A DNA stretch of 64,000 nucleotides from Nitrosospira sp. Nl5 (GCF_900102495.1 NZ_FMVQ01000004.1:1-64000); one strand, 5' to 3'. Numbered from the stretch's first letter, positions 31,376 through 41,467 are shown. Made by a program: numbers and translations. The notes: generated by a model not told the origin, from the letters alone.

Positions 31376-32941
31376 ATGCCCAATGGAGACGGACGCAGTT
31401 TCTTCAGGCCGCAGACGCTCGAAACCGGACGACACCAGTCCTATGAACAGGCGCTGGAGGGAGAATACGCCTTTGATATCGACCGGGGCGAGAAGCCGCC
31501 CTTCGAAACCTACAACAACGCGACCGGGGAATTGCAGGGCATCATCCAGGCCTGTATTCAGGATGGCGCGTCGCTGCGCGCGCACGGCAGCCTGTGGTCG
31601 CTGAGCACGGTCGCTGTTACGAATGGCCGTCTGATCGACACCACTGCTCTGCGCCTGGCGTTCGAGGTGCCGCCGGACTTGACCGACGCAGCGTATGCCG
31701 GAGACGCCGCGAAACTGCGCTTCGTCGAGTGCGGCAACTCCGTTGCCGCGCTGAACGACTATCTCTTTGCCGCCGGCCTGTCGATCAAGGGTTGCGGCTC
31801 CAACAACGGCCAGACCATCGCCGGCGCGCTATCGACAGGGACGCATGGTAGCGCCTACCGATTCGGCGCCATGCAGGAAATGGTGGTTGGCTTGCACCTC
31901 ATCACCGGACCGGACAAGCACGTCTATCTCGAACGGAAGTCTTCCCCAGTCATGCTGCCCGCCTTCGCCGAAAGCATCGGCGCCGATTTCATACAGGATG
32001 ACACGCTGTTCAACGCCGCCCTCGTGAGCTTCGGCTCTTTTGGGATCCTGCACGGCATCATGATCGAAACGCGCGAGCTGTTCCTCCTCAATGCGGTGCG
32101 CTTCCGGCATCCCTACGATGCCACGCTCAAGGCGGCGATCGCCGCTTGCGACCCGACCCTGGTTCCCCTGCCGGCGGAGGCCAACGCCGTGCCCAGGGAT
32201 AAGCCCTATCACTTCGAGATTTTTTTCAATCCCAACGAGGGCACGCCTCCCGCCGAGGCGATCGTTCTCATCATATATGAAGGACCCTACGACCCGGACA
32301 ACTACACGCCCCCGGAGTGGAACGCCGGCGAGCCCGGGCTGGGTGCCTCGGGGCTCGATGTCATGGGAACGCTGGTGGGCAGGATACCCAGCCCCCTCAA
32401 CAAGCTGGCTGTGCCCTTCCTGAACAGCCAGGTGAATCAGGAATTCGCGCCCTACTTCAAGCAAGCCCTTATCCGCGACCTCTTCCGTGGCGAGAAGACT
32501 TTGGGCAAGACGCTGGCCTGCGGGGTCGGAATGCCGGTGGCGCGCGCGGTCGAAGCAATGGAAATTGCTTTCAAGGCATATGAGGATTCAAATGTGGTCC
32601 TGCCGGTGATCCTCTCGCACCGTTTCGTCAAAGGCACCAGGGCGTCGCTGGGATTCACCCGCTTCGACACGACCGCGATCATGGAGCTGGATGCGGTGAA
32701 CACCCCGGAAACACGCGCGTTCTACAGTCGGGTCTGGAATGATCTGGATGCGGCGGGAATCCCCTTTACGCTGCACTGGGGCAAATACAATTCCTTCCTG
32801 ACGCCGGAGCGTGTACGCAACCGCTATGGTGATGCCGCCGTCGATCAGTGGATTGCGAGCCGCGAAACCCTGCTGGAAAACGCGGCGGTGAGGCAAGCCT
32901 TTACCAACGCCTTCATGGCCGATCTGGGACTGGCGACATAA
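31376..32941 (+). CDS. FAD-linked oxidase, D-arabinono-lactone oxidase-like, 521 aa
   Basis: The protein has an FAD-binding PCMH domain at about residues 45-230: ELQGIIQACIQDGASLRAHG, LWSLSTVAVTNGRLIDTTAL, RFVECGNSVAALNDYLFAAG and LSIKGCGSNNGQTIAGALST GTHGSAYRFG (space added), where the GT-x-G-x(2)-H-G pattern holds the flavin. The C-terminal part has the substrate-domain pattern of sugar-lactone oxidases (ALO family), ending with PFTLHWGKYNSFLTPERVRN. It oxidises an aldonolactone or a related substrate using FAD; the natural substrate is not known. It has no signal peptide. Confidence 0.8.
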   Translation: MPNGDGRSFFRPQTLETGRHQSYEQALEGEYAFDIDRGEKPPFETYNNATGELQGIIQACIQDGASLRAHGSLWSLSTVAVTNGRLIDTTALRLAFEVPPDLTDAAYAGDAAKLRFVECGNSVAALNDYLFAAGLSIKGCGSNNGQTIAGALSTGTHGSAYRFGAMQEMVVGLHLITGPDKHVYLERKSSPVMLPAFAESIGADFIQDDTLFNAALVSFGSFGILHGIMIETRELFLLNAVRFRHPYDATLKAAIAACDPTLVPLPAEANAVPRDKPYHFEIFFNPNEGTPPAEAIVLIIYEGPYDPDNYTPPEWNAGEPGLGASGLDVMGTLVGRIPSPLNKLAVPFLNSQVNQEFAPYFKQALIRDLFRGEKTLGKTLACGVGMPVARAVEAMEIAFKAYEDSNVVLPVILSHRFVKGTRASLGFTRFDTTAIMELDAVNTPETRAFYSRVWNDLDAAGIPFTLHWGKYNSFLTPERVRNRYGDAAVDQWIASRETLLENAAVRQAFTNAFMADLGLAT

Positions 32942-32973
32942 AAGATTGGATTCAGTAAGAGCCATAAATCGTC

Positions 32974-32994
32974 ATTCCGGGCCTGACCCGGAAT
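32974..32994. repeat. palindromic REP-like repeat
   Basis: The sequence ATTCCGGG, a 5-base loop and CCCGGAAT form a perfect 8-bp inverted repeat. It sits between the FAD oxidase gene and the PEP-CTERM gene. Palindromes of this kind are common intergenic repeats and a RAYT transposase is present at the left end of the window, so the two may be related; that is inference. Confidence 0.6.
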
Positions 32995-33099
32995 CCAAGC
33001 TATGTGTGATAGGTGTAGTAAAACCAACCCGCCAAAACCAAACACGATATACAAACCATGACCGGTTACCGGCGCGATGAATTCAACTAAGAGGTAACA

Positions 33100-33681
33100 A
33101 TGATAAAACCACTTTTAGCCACCGCCGCGCTAGCGATCTCGACGTCCGCAAATGCGGTGACTTACGAGTACGGAAACCTGTTATCGGGTAACTATGCTCC
33201 TGCCGAAAGCTTTGCATCGCTCACCGTGAATAATAGCGGGAATGTTTATGACGTGACCTTCAACGTTTTTGACCTGGACGCGATTTTTACCCAAGGCGCA
33301 TTCATCGGTGCTGTCGCGATCAATAATGTGCCGGGGAATGATTTCGTTCCTACCATCTCAAACATTTCGGGCGACGCGCCTGTCGCGATTTCCCCTGGAG
33401 TTGGCCCAACCCCAATTTATGAAACCCGGTTTGATTTTACCGACCCGCAGTCACGCTTGACGGCTAACGAGTCGGTGTCTTTTACTGCTACCTTCACAAA
33501 TACAGTAGAACCGGATATCGCCAACTTCGCCGTTCATGTTCAAGGACTCACCGAGGTGCAAGGCGGCAGCGCCTGGTATGTCGCCTCGGCCGTGCCGGAA
33601 CCCGAAACCTACGCGATGCTGCTTGCGGGGCTGGGTTTGATGGGTTTCATGGCCAGAAGAAAGGCTTCGTCAGTCAAATAA
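33100..33681 (+). CDS. PEP-CTERM exported protein, 193 aa
   Basis: A signal peptide (MIKPLLATAALAISTSANAV) is followed by a beta-rich body (residues 25-160) and the C-terminal sorting signal VPEPETYAMLLAGLGLMGFM with a short basic tail (ARRKASSVK). The VPEPxTY motif, hydrophobic segment and Arg-Arg cluster are the full PEP-CTERM signal, recognised by exosortase and linked to exopolysaccharide-dependent surface display. No exosortase gene lies in this window. The body is not recognised; it is FxxA-type, similar to other small PEP-CTERM proteins. Confidence 0.9.
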   Translation: MIKPLLATAALAISTSANAVTYEYGNLLSGNYAPAESFASLTVNNSGNVYDVTFNVFDLDAIFTQGAFIGAVAINNVPGNDFVPTISNISGDAPVAISPGVGPTPIYETRFDFTDPQSRLTANESVSFTATFTNTVEPDIANFAVHVQGLTEVQGGSAWYVASAVPEPETYAMLLAGLGLMGFMARRKASSVK

Positions 33682-33733
33682 CAGGTGGGGCATCCCGCTG
33701 TAACCGCATTCAGGCAAGAGAAAATCCGGTCGA

Positions 33734-34348
33734 TTATTGCACGGGGGTGACGCGTATCACGCGCGGATCGTCGGCAAACTCCAGCAGCAGGCGCCGCACC
33801 CTGTCCTGCCAGGCATCGGCGAACGCAGTCCGCTGGGAATCATCGGCCGTATCTTGCAAAATGGCCGCCATACGCGCTCCCTGGGCGGGATCTCCCGGAA
33901 CCGGGGAAACATCGAGGCTGACAGCGACACTTTCACCATTGTCGAGGCGTTTGAAGGCAATGGCTTCCCCTTCGCGATGATCCGCAAAACTCAGTAATCC
34001 CCTCCGTCTGAAGCGCCCCTGGATGCCGTGAAAGCCATTATCGGCGGCGGCGCCGGTGAGTAGCGTCAGCACTTGGGCAACGACGCCGGTAGTGCCTTCT
34101 TTTTCCGGCGCGGGCATATGTACAGCAATGGCGCCACGCTCGGCGGGGGCATCCGGATAGAGCGCGGTCAGTGCCGCGCGTCCGACCAGGAACGCGCCGG
34201 CGACAGTGGGGCAGGAATGGCCTGCCAGGCGCACCGCATCAAGATAGCGGTATTCGAAGAGGCCGTCGCGCGCCGCGCCAAGCATGGCGGCGAATGGATC
34301 GTAGGTACGCACAACCGGGGCTTGTTCATAGAAGTCGGGAAAGTTCAT
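33734..34348 (-). CDS. FmdE-like protein, 204 aa
   Basis: The protein has the motif GHSCPTVAGAFLVGRAAL near residues 43-60, in which a His and a Cys of the pattern H-x-C-P-x(5)-G-x(2)-G-x(2)-A occur as in the FmdE superfamily (formylmethanofuran dehydrogenase subunit E-like). The last part has a helix AFADAWQDRVRRLLLEFADD. FmdE proteins bind metals, often through a Cys and His set. It follows a hemerythrin gene by 12 bases, so the two are probably one transcript. A role in metal or gas-related redox handling is only a guess. Confidence 0.6.
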   Translation of the reverse strand: MNFPDFYEQAPVVRTYDPFAAMLGAARDGLFEYRYLDAVRLAGHSCPTVAGAFLVGRAALTALYPDAPAERGAIAVHMPAPEKEGTTGVVAQVLTLLTGAAADNGFHGIQGRFRRRGLLSFADHREGEAIAFKRLDNGESVAVSLDVSPVPGDPAQGARMAAILQDTADDSQRTAFADAWQDRVRRLLLEFADDPRVIRVTPVQ

Positions 34349-34360
34349 GCGGAATCACCT

Positions 34361-34792
34361 TTATGGGTTGGATTGGATTGGGCTAGGCGTCGTGGCGGAC
34401 GCGACCGCAACGCAGGGATGCGATTGCAGTTGTGGAAAAAATGTGCGTTCCTCATACCGGACATGCGCGATTGTAAGGTCAGCGAATCGGCGCAGGCGCG
34501 CCGCCGGCTCAAGTGAACAGGGTCCCCCCGCGAGGGTACGCAGTTCGGCATGATCAGCAAAAATACGCGCCATCAATGCGGGGTCGAGCGTATCCGCCGC
34601 CATCCGTATCAGCCGCTCCTCCTGGTCGACGTGCGCAGCCATCAAGTTGTGCCAGTGCGCTTCGATACGGGTGATGGCAGCCGCACAGGCAGCCGCATCA
34701 TTGTCATTGGCGGCGTGCTTGGCATCACGCGCCATGACCAGCGAGGTATGATGCTCGCGAGATAACGCGAGCAAGGGGCCGATCCGGGGCAT
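34361..34792 (-). CDS. hemerythrin-like HHE-domain protein, 143 aa
   Basis: The protein is a four-helix bundle with the iron-binding pattern: REHHTSLVMARDAKHA near residue 14, then HWHNLMAAHVDQEERLI, FADHAELRTLAGG and TIAHVRYEERTFFPQLQ. His and Glu residues in these four segments form a di-iron site. Hemerythrins sense or carry O2 or NO. It lies just upstream of the FmdE-like gene. The C-terminal 18 residues are disordered. Confidence 0.85.
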   Translation of the reverse strand: MPRIGPLLALSREHHTSLVMARDAKHAANDNDAAACAAAITRIEAHWHNLMAAHVDQEERLIRMAADTLDPALMARIFADHAELRTLAGGPCSLEPAARLRRFADLTIAHVRYEERTFFPQLQSHPCVAVASATTPSPIQSNP

Positions 34793-35049
34793 CTCAGCCG
34801 AAGGTAGTACAGTTGATCATAATTCCAGGTCCGGTGACAATCCGTCAAGGATGAAAATCAAAGAATTTGTGCGGATACGAGGCGAAAACGAATAAAAAAA
34901 TGCGCGTCGGTCGATTGCTGGACTCGGGATAATGATGCGATCAAGAGTTTCAATTGCCTCATTGTTTTCAGCGCCTGTGCCCATTTATGCAATTCGTTCA
35001 GCAACGATGTACCCGAGCTCAGGTGATGAGGACTAGGGGTAAGGTTCTT

Positions 35050-35377
35050 GTCATGATCAGATAGCCCAGCAACATTCCGCACTGCGAGCCTCCACTATTG
35101 GCATTATCTTCAATGTCGTCAAAGTGAGCTTTTGCACGAGGGTCGAGCGCTGTCACGCGAGACTCCACCATAACTGACAATCCCGGCAGGTTTGTAGTTC
35201 CATTCCCTGTTAACGTGATTCAGCGCGTTGGAAAGTGACCGCGGCGGTTGGTAATTGTATTTCGGGTGACGCATGCATAAGCGTCGGCCCGCATTCATGC
35301 CGGCGGCCCATGACATCGGCTCCTCCCCGGGAGGGCGAGTAGGTGGTTTCCAATCGGCTTATCGGCACCCATATTGA
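35050..35377 (-). pseudogene. decayed NADPH-dependent FMN reductase gene
   Basis: A frame on the - strand (35119-35316) contains HPKYNYQPPRSLSNALNHVN and REWNYKPAGIVSYGGVS, the typical core of NADPH-dependent FMN reductases (NY-x-P-x-x-L-x-NAL ... WxYKPxGxVSYGGVSG). Past SYGGVS the frame shifts: the expected QKLTLTTLKIMP continues in another frame at about 35100. Upstream, an ATG with a good AGGAGG site (35367 region) opens a frame of about 20 codons that then ends. The gene therefore has at least two breaks and is not functional. Confidence 0.7.
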
Positions 35378-35378
35378 T

Positions 35379-35947
35379 GCCTCCTTTTATAGTCTACGGG
35401 TTTTTAAAATCAACCCTGGCCATGCAGTCGAAGAGATTTCATTTAAAATTACTTGTAAAACAAAGAATTATTAAAACAACCTGCAGTTCTACATTAACAG
35501 TACAAAGTCCCTTCACGCCTTCCTCCCCTTAAATCTCATACCCGGCGGTACGGTTGGAGCACAGAGGTATAGAAGGGGATGAAAAGCATTCCTCGGATAA
35601 GCCTCTGCACGAGAAAACAAAGACATCCCGTCTGCTGCCACCCTCGATAAATCCCCATGTTTTTCCGCCGTTAGCGATCCTTGCCTACATCGTACCGAAC
35701 AGCGGAACTTGCCTATGAAAATATAATTGTAGGTGGCTCTGATTTATGTGGAAGTTTATTTGCCGTTATGCTATAACGCGAACGCGTCGCATTATTAATA
35801 CCTTTAAGATTATTGATGTTATTTATAAAGGCACATTAAAGCTGCACCGTACAAGGCGATGCGGGGAATCAATATATAGAAAAACAACAAGAGCTTAAGT
35901 GCAAAAATAAAGCTGGCACAATCAATTAATTGCAAAGGGGAAGTATC
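35379..35947. other. non-coding AT-rich region upstream of the TonB receptor gene
   Basis: No open frame is convincing in these 570 bases. It has several A/T-rich stretches that may contain the receptor promoter (for example near 35790-35840, TATAACGCG and TTTATAAAGG), but I see no clear Fur box. GGGGAAG at about 35936 is the ribosome binding site of the receptor gene. Confidence 0.5.
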
Positions 35948-38452
35948 ATGCGACCGAGTAATGTCCATTTAAAAGCAGCGTGCAATCGCATCGCGGAAAG
36001 CGGCAACAAAAAAAAGTATCGTCGTACTTCGCTGGCAAAAGTATTGGCATTGCACAGCGCGTTAATCTGCTTTGGGGTGAGTACCGCCGTGATTCTCCCC
36101 GGCAGCGCTTTTGCCGAAACGGATAAGCCCGTTAGCGCCGCCGTCCAGGCATACGATATCTCATCCGGGTCGCTTGAAACAGCGCTCAATCAATTTTCGA
36201 AACAGGCGGGCATAAACGTTTCGTTCGCTGCGGCGGATGTGAAAGGAATAGCAGCCCAGGAACTGAAGGGCAGCTTTACCGTTCAGGCCGGGTTGAACCG
36301 CCTGCTGGCGGGAAGCGGCCTGCAAGCGGTGCCGCAGGCCGGCGGATATGTCATCAGGAAATCTACCCCGGCGGACGCTCAAGTCGCCGTCCTGCCACCG
36401 GTCAATGTCACCGCGCACACGTTAGGCCCGGTGGACGGTTATCTCGCCACGCAGGCGTTCAGCGCTACCCGGACCAACACCCCTTTGCGCGATGTACCGC
36501 AATCCATAACCGTTGTGACGCAGGATCAAATCAGGGATCAAAATATGCTGGGCATCTCCGACGTGGTACGTTACGTGCCGGGTGTCCATGTATCGCAAGG
36601 GGAAGGCAATCGCGACGCGGTGATTTTCCGTGGCAACAACTCGACAGGAGATTTCTATGTTGATGGGCTGCGCGATGACGTTCAGTATATTCGCGATCTC
36701 TACAACATACAGCGGGTTGAAGTCCTGAAGGGTTCCAACGGCATGATTTTCGGCCGTGGCGGCGCCGGCGGCGTGATCAACCGTGTAACCAAGGAGGCTG
36801 GCTGGACGCCTATCAATGAAATTGCGGTACAGTATGGGTCTTTCAGTCATAAGCGCATCGCAATCGACATCGGCCGACCCTTGAATGATGTCGTTGCATT
36901 CCGGCTCAACGCCATGTACGAACATTCGAACAGCTTCCGTAACGGGGTGGAGCTCGAACGTGGCGGGGTCAACCCCACCTTTACCATCAAGCCCGGCGCG
37001 CAAACCAAAATTGTTTTGGGTGGGGAGTATTTTACCGATAACCGCGTGGCGGATCGCGGCATCCCTTCGTTTGGAACGACATCTGGCGTCATTGATTCAG
37101 GCCGTCCGGCCGACACCCATCGCTCGACATTTTTCGGCGATCCGAACCGCAGCCCGGTCATTATCGACGTCAAGGCACTCAACTCGCTTGTGGAGCACAC
37201 ATTCGACAACAACCTCACCGTGCGCAATCGCACGCGTTATGCCGTTTACGACAAGTTTTACCAGAATATATTTGCCAACGGAGCGGCAACCACAGGAACG
37301 GTAGCTATTCAGGCCTATAACGATGCGACCGAGCGCAGCAATGTTTTCAATCAGACCGATTTTTTGTATACCCTGAATACCGGTCCGCTAAAGCATGAGT
37401 TCATGGCCGGCGTGGAGTATGGCCGCCAGGTGACGGATAACTTCCGCAATAACGGCTATTTCAATAACAATTTTACGGGGGGCGGCAGGAATTCAAGCGT
37501 ACCCTTTTCCAATCCGATTAGCCTGACTCCCGTCACATTCAGACCTGACCCACTCGGCATCGCCGGTGGCCCGACCGCTAACAATCACGGCGTGGTCGAA
37601 GTAGCCGCTGTATATCTGCAGGATCAGATTACACTCCATCCTAAACTTAACGCCATCCTGGGCTTACGCTACGATAGCTTCGATTTAAAATTCCGCAACA
37701 ACAACAATGGTCAGCAATTCCATGTTACCGACAACTTGCTTTCACCAAGAGTCGGTTTGATTTATAAGCCGATCGAATCGGTTTCGATTTACGGCAACTA
37801 CAGCCTGGCCTATGTGCCCCGGGCCGGCGACCAGTTAACCTCGCTAGCGCTGAGTAATGCGGCGCTTAAACCGGAACAGTTCACGAATCTGGAGCTGGGC
37901 GCCAAGTGGGATGTCCGTCCCGATCTGGCGCTTACCGCGGCGCTATATCAACTGGACCGCAGCAATGTCATCGCACCCGTTCCCGGTGATCCCAGCCAAA
38001 CCATGCTGGTCGACGGGCAGCGCGCCAGGGGAGCTGAAGTTGGCTTGATCGGACGCATCACCCCGCAATGGAGCATCATGGGAGGATACGCTTATACGGA
38101 TGCCGAAATTACTCGCGCGATAAGCGGTGCCAACGCCGGCGCGGTGGTGGCACAAGTCCCCAAACATACGGTGTCGGCGTGGAATCGCTATGATTTTTCG
38201 CCGGTGCTGGGCGGCGGGTTGGGCGTGGTTCATCGCAGCAGCATGTACGCCTCGCTCGACAATACCGTGCTACTTCCGGGTTATACGCGGCTGGACGCGG
38301 CAATCTTCCTCAAGCTCACCAAGGTTTTGCGGGTGCAGGCAAATCTTGAAAATATAGCCGATGTCGACTACGTTGCGGCCGCCCACAACAACAACAACAT
38401 ACTGCCCGGTGCGCCACGCATCTATCGCGTGACGGTCATCGCAAATTTTTAG
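35948..38452 (+). CDS. TonB-dependent siderophore receptor with STN domain, 834 aa
   Basis: I use ATG 35948 with GGGGAAG upstream; the TTG at 35930 only adds six residues. After the signal peptide (ALHSALICFGVSTAVILPGS), an STN domain follows (YDISSGSLETALNQFSKQAG, SGLQAVPQAGGYVIRK), then the plug (PLRDVPQSITVVTQDQIRDQ, GVHVSQGEGNRDAVIFRGNN), and a 22-strand barrel ending in RIYRVTVIANF with a terminal Phe. The STN domain suggests signalling to an anti-sigma factor, although no fecI/fecR pair is next to it. The layout resembles Fiu/catecholate-type receptors. It imports a ferric siderophore. Confidence 0.9.
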   Translation: MRPSNVHLKAACNRIAESGNKKKYRRTSLAKVLALHSALICFGVSTAVILPGSAFAETDKPVSAAVQAYDISSGSLETALNQFSKQAGINVSFAAADVKGIAAQELKGSFTVQAGLNRLLAGSGLQAVPQAGGYVIRKSTPADAQVAVLPPVNVTAHTLGPVDGYLATQAFSATRTNTPLRDVPQSITVVTQDQIRDQNMLGISDVVRYVPGVHVSQGEGNRDAVIFRGNNSTGDFYVDGLRDDVQYIRDLYNIQRVEVLKGSNGMIFGRGGAGGVINRVTKEAGWTPINEIAVQYGSFSHKRIAIDIGRPLNDVVAFRLNAMYEHSNSFRNGVELERGGVNPTFTIKPGAQTKIVLGGEYFTDNRVADRGIPSFGTTSGVIDSGRPADTHRSTFFGDPNRSPVIIDVKALNSLVEHTFDNNLTVRNRTRYAVYDKFYQNIFANGAATTGTVAIQAYNDATERSNVFNQTDFLYTLNTGPLKHEFMAGVEYGRQVTDNFRNNGYFNNNFTGGGRNSSVPFSNPISLTPVTFRPDPLGIAGGPTANNHGVVEVAAVYLQDQITLHPKLNAILGLRYDSFDLKFRNNNNGQQFHVTDNLLSPRVGLIYKPIESVSIYGNYSLAYVPRAGDQLTSLALSNAALKPEQFTNLELGAKWDVRPDLALTAALYQLDRSNVIAPVPGDPSQTMLVDGQRARGAEVGLIGRITPQWSIMGGYAYTDAEITRAISGANAGAVVAQVPKHTVSAWNRYDFSPVLGGGLGVVHRSSMYASLDNTVLLPGYTRLDAAIFLKLTKVLRVQANLENIADVDYVAAAHNNNNILPGAPRIYRVTVIANF

Positions 38453-38514
38453 GTTCATCAGAAGGGGGAGCCGGCCATTTACGCAATCTATCCATGAAAC
38501 ACCTCCCCTAAGCA

Positions 38515-38542
38515 GGATGGATAGAGCAGAGCGCAATCCATC
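38515..38542. repeat. imperfect inverted repeat, GATGG...CCATC family, copy 1
   Basis: The sequence GGATGGATAGAGCAGAGC, then GCAATCCATC, is an imperfect palindrome behind the TonB gene. It resembles the sequences at 41984-42017 and 62036-62070, which share GATGG, AGCAnAGCG and CCATC. It is the most degenerate copy. Confidence 0.5.
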
Positions 38543-38634
38543 AAAATACCCGGATCAGTGGGCAAATAACGGGCTTGTCAAGACGGAAAATAGGCCAAAT
38601 CGCTTTGCCAAGGTGACAGCGCGTCAGGGTATTG

Positions 38635-41049
38635 TTACTTTCCCCTGTGCTCTTCTATCAGCGCCAGTAACTGCTTGAAATCAATTGGCTTGGTCAGATG
38701 AACGTCAAACCCGGCTTCCTTTGCAAGCATCTTGTCCTTTTCCTGTCCCCACCCGGTAGCCGCGAACAGGCGCATGTCCGCGCCCCATGAGGCGGCGCGG
38801 ATTTCGCGTGCCACTTCGTAGCCATTGAGATGAGGCATGCCGATGTCCAGCAACGCGATGTCCGGCAGAAACCGCGCTGCCTCTTCCAAGGCTGCGCGGC
38901 CGTCGTGAACGGCCCTTGTCTCATGCCCGTCGCGTTGCAATAACATGGAAATCGCGGTGGCTGCCGCCGTGTTGTCGTCCGCGATAAGGATGCGATATCG
39001 CGCCTTGGCATGAGGAGATACATGAGATTCTTGCGACGCGTCAGACTCAGAATCAGAATGTGGCGGCAGTAAAGATGATGCTGGCTGGACTGGGGGGGTT
39101 GGCACAGGCGAGGCGATCTCGCGCGCCGTCGCCAGGGGAAGGCCAACATGGAAAGTACTGCCCTGCCCTAACCCGTTACTCTCGGCGCGAACCCAGCCGC
39201 TGTGCAACTCGGCGATGGCGCGCACCAGGGCAAGCCCGATACCCAATCCGGCGGCGGCCCGGTCGCTCTTGGTTTTCCTCTGCGAAAACATGCCGAATAT
39301 TTCCTCGGTGCAGGATGGCTCGATACCTATGCCGTTGTCCCCAACGCTTATCACGACATTTTCAGCGCCCGTCTTGACATCAAGGGTGATCCTGCCCCCC
39401 GCATCGGTATACTTGGCTGCATTGGATAACAGGTTGGAGAAAACCTGGGTAAGCCGTATCGGGTCGCCGTAAACCACCACTGACGAAGGCGGTTTTGTTA
39501 CCGACAACGTATGATTGGGCCCGTCGATAAGAGGCTGTACGGTTTCCAGCGCGGAGTCGATGACGGAAGCCAGCGTCACGTTTTGCTTGTGCAGCGTCAT
39601 CCGCCCCAGCGTCAGGCGCGACACATCCAGGAGATCGTCCAGCAGAATCTTCATCGCCTTGCATTGGCGTTGAACCACCTGCGCCGCGAATTCGCATTGG
39701 CTGCCGTCGAGTCCCGGCGACTGCATCAGCCGCGCCGAGCTGTCTATCGCCGCGATGGGGTTGCGCAATTCGTGTGAAAGAGTCGCGATAAACTCATCTT
39801 TGCGCCGATCGGCATCCTGCAGCCGCTCTGCGATAAGCAGGCGCTCGATGAAATCGGCCGCCTGCCGCGCGTACAAATCCAGTATTCTCAGTTCACGCTT
39901 GGCCGGCATATGCGGGGTGCGAAAATGCGTGGACAGCATGCCGAGCGGTTTTCCATCGCGGCTGAACAGGGGCGTGGACTGGACTGCCCGGTAGCCGGCG
40001 CGGTTGGCGACCGCGCGGTGGATTGCATAGCGTTCGTCCACCTGGACATCCTCGATCACCATCCGCTGCTGGCTGGCGAGCGCGCGCGAGCATGCCGCAT
40101 CGCCCTCCGCATCGACAGTTCCGAAATAGTCGAGAAAATCCTGTTTAAAGCCTTGGTGAGCGGCAATGGTCAATGATTTAGTGACTGGATCATACAGCTG
40201 GATCGTTCCCATATTGGTCCCGAGCAACGCAACGGCCGCTCCCAGGATTTCTTCCAGCGCGGACGGCAGATCCGAGGTGTTCACCAGGCGAGAACTGAGC
40301 GCATGGAGACGATTCATGGAGGAAAGCTCGGCTTCGAGGCGGCTTTGGGCCTCCCGCAGTGCTTCCGCGATCCGTTCGCGTTCTGAAATCTGGTCTCGAA
40401 GCGCCCTGTTTGCCACCGACAACGCTTTCGTGCGCTCGTCTACCCGTTTTTCCAGGAAGTCGCGCGCATTCATGCCCTTATCTATGGAACGAATAAATTG
40501 ATATGCTGCCGAGGCAAAGCGTGACAGGCTCGCCAGCAGGCGAACATCTTCCCCGTCGAACTTGCGGTCGGGAGAATGTGCGATCACCCATACCGTTCCA
40601 ATAGGCTTCTTCCCATCATGAAAAGGCAGGAGTAAAAGCTCCGCAATGGGCGGTATGTTGGGCGGAAGGGCGAAAAAACTGGATGGTTTTTCAATCAGGA
40701 TGGGCGAATCGCGCTCTATCACCATCCCGCAGGGGCTGCCGACCCGAACCATCAAAGTGCCGATATTCTTTTCCAGCAATCCTGCGCACGCATCCCAGCG
40801 GAACGACTTTCCATCAGATTCGAGAATATTGACCCCGGCCGAGTCGGCGTGGCATAGTTCAAGCGCCACCTCTGTCAGCCTCTGCAGCAAGTTACGCGGA
40901 TGATTCGAAAGCTCATCGGCCAGGCCAACAAGCGCGCGGCTTTCGGCCTCGAAATCCGCAACGCGGGATGGTCGCCTCAGCAACGCCCCGATCCCGGGGA
41001 TTTTCTCCAGGGGAGGATACGGCAAGCTTATAAGATCCTCGTTGGTCAA
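38635..41049 (-). CDS. GAF hybrid sensor histidine kinase with receiver, 804 aa
   Basis: The start is TTG 41049 with GAGG six bases upstream. It has two GAF domains (residues about 40-190 and 245-400), a coiled coil, a HisKA box (FIATLSHELRNPIAAI near residue 425), a HATPase domain (NAAKYTDAGGRITLDVKTG, VGDNGIGIEPSCTEEIFG) and a C-terminal receiver (ILIADDNTAAATAISMLLQR, ALLDIGMPHLNGYEVAREIR) with the phosphoacceptor Asp. GAF domains suggest a soluble small-molecule or redox input. There is no transmembrane segment. Partner regulator genes are not adjacent, so the output is unknown. It is one of three such kinases in this window. Confidence 0.9.
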   Translation of the reverse strand: MTNEDLISLPYPPLEKIPGIGALLRRPSRVADFEAESRALVGLADELSNHPRNLLQRLTEVALELCHADSAGVNILESDGKSFRWDACAGLLEKNIGTLMVRVGSPCGMVIERDSPILIEKPSSFFALPPNIPPIAELLLLPFHDGKKPIGTVWVIAHSPDRKFDGEDVRLLASLSRFASAAYQFIRSIDKGMNARDFLEKRVDERTKALSVANRALRDQISERERIAEALREAQSRLEAELSSMNRLHALSSRLVNTSDLPSALEEILGAAVALLGTNMGTIQLYDPVTKSLTIAAHQGFKQDFLDYFGTVDAEGDAACSRALASQQRMVIEDVQVDERYAIHRAVANRAGYRAVQSTPLFSRDGKPLGMLSTHFRTPHMPAKRELRILDLYARQAADFIERLLIAERLQDADRRKDEFIATLSHELRNPIAAIDSSARLMQSPGLDGSQCEFAAQVVQRQCKAMKILLDDLLDVSRLTLGRMTLHKQNVTLASVIDSALETVQPLIDGPNHTLSVTKPPSSVVVYGDPIRLTQVFSNLLSNAAKYTDAGGRITLDVKTGAENVVISVGDNGIGIEPSCTEEIFGMFSQRKTKSDRAAAGLGIGLALVRAIAELHSGWVRAESNGLGQGSTFHVGLPLATAREIASPVPTPPVQPASSLLPPHSDSESDASQESHVSPHAKARYRILIADDNTAAATAISMLLQRDGHETRAVHDGRAALEEAARFLPDIALLDIGMPHLNGYEVAREIRAASWGADMRLFAATGWGQEKDKMLAKEAGFDVHLTKPIDFKQLLALIEEHRGK

Positions 41050-41467
41050 TTGCCACCTCTTGGCTCGAATGCATCCTTCTGCAAATATTGCCGCTTTAAA
41101 AAATTGTCCTTTTTTATCCTTTTTTATCTTGTAATGGCTTTTTTATATGCGCAAGTTCGCATTATTTCTGTGCGACAACGCTCATATACAAAAAAACCCT
41201 TTTTACAGAGTATCTTAAGAGAACAAATGAAGGCCGCGGTAGGTTCCGGGCTGGCGGGCGGGGTGTCCCCCGCCAGCATGCAATCCGTGCCGCTGGCGGA
41301 TGCCGCCACACGGCGGGGCCGTCGCTCATACGGGATGCGGTTTTTGCCGGCGGGGGAATGGACAGGGGGACGGAGCAAGGGCATCCAGCAATCGGTTGTT
41401 CTTTCCGAACGCTAAAACCCAAGCCGGTTGTCGTAGCGTAACCGGCTAACACTTCTAATTGTTCCTT
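41050..41467. other. non-coding region, no convincing gene
   Basis: The 400 bases between the hybrid kinase and the BON-domain gene contain an AT-rich part near 41090-41215 and a GC-rich half (41240-41430) with short inverted pieces (GGCGGG and CCCGCC). Two frames of about 86 to 171 codons are open here but have low-complexity composition, and I do not support them. Confidence 0.4.

Noticed and set aside
35379-35947. Fur box upstream of the TonB receptor
   Set aside because: Several AT-rich segments were compared with the consensus and none matched well.
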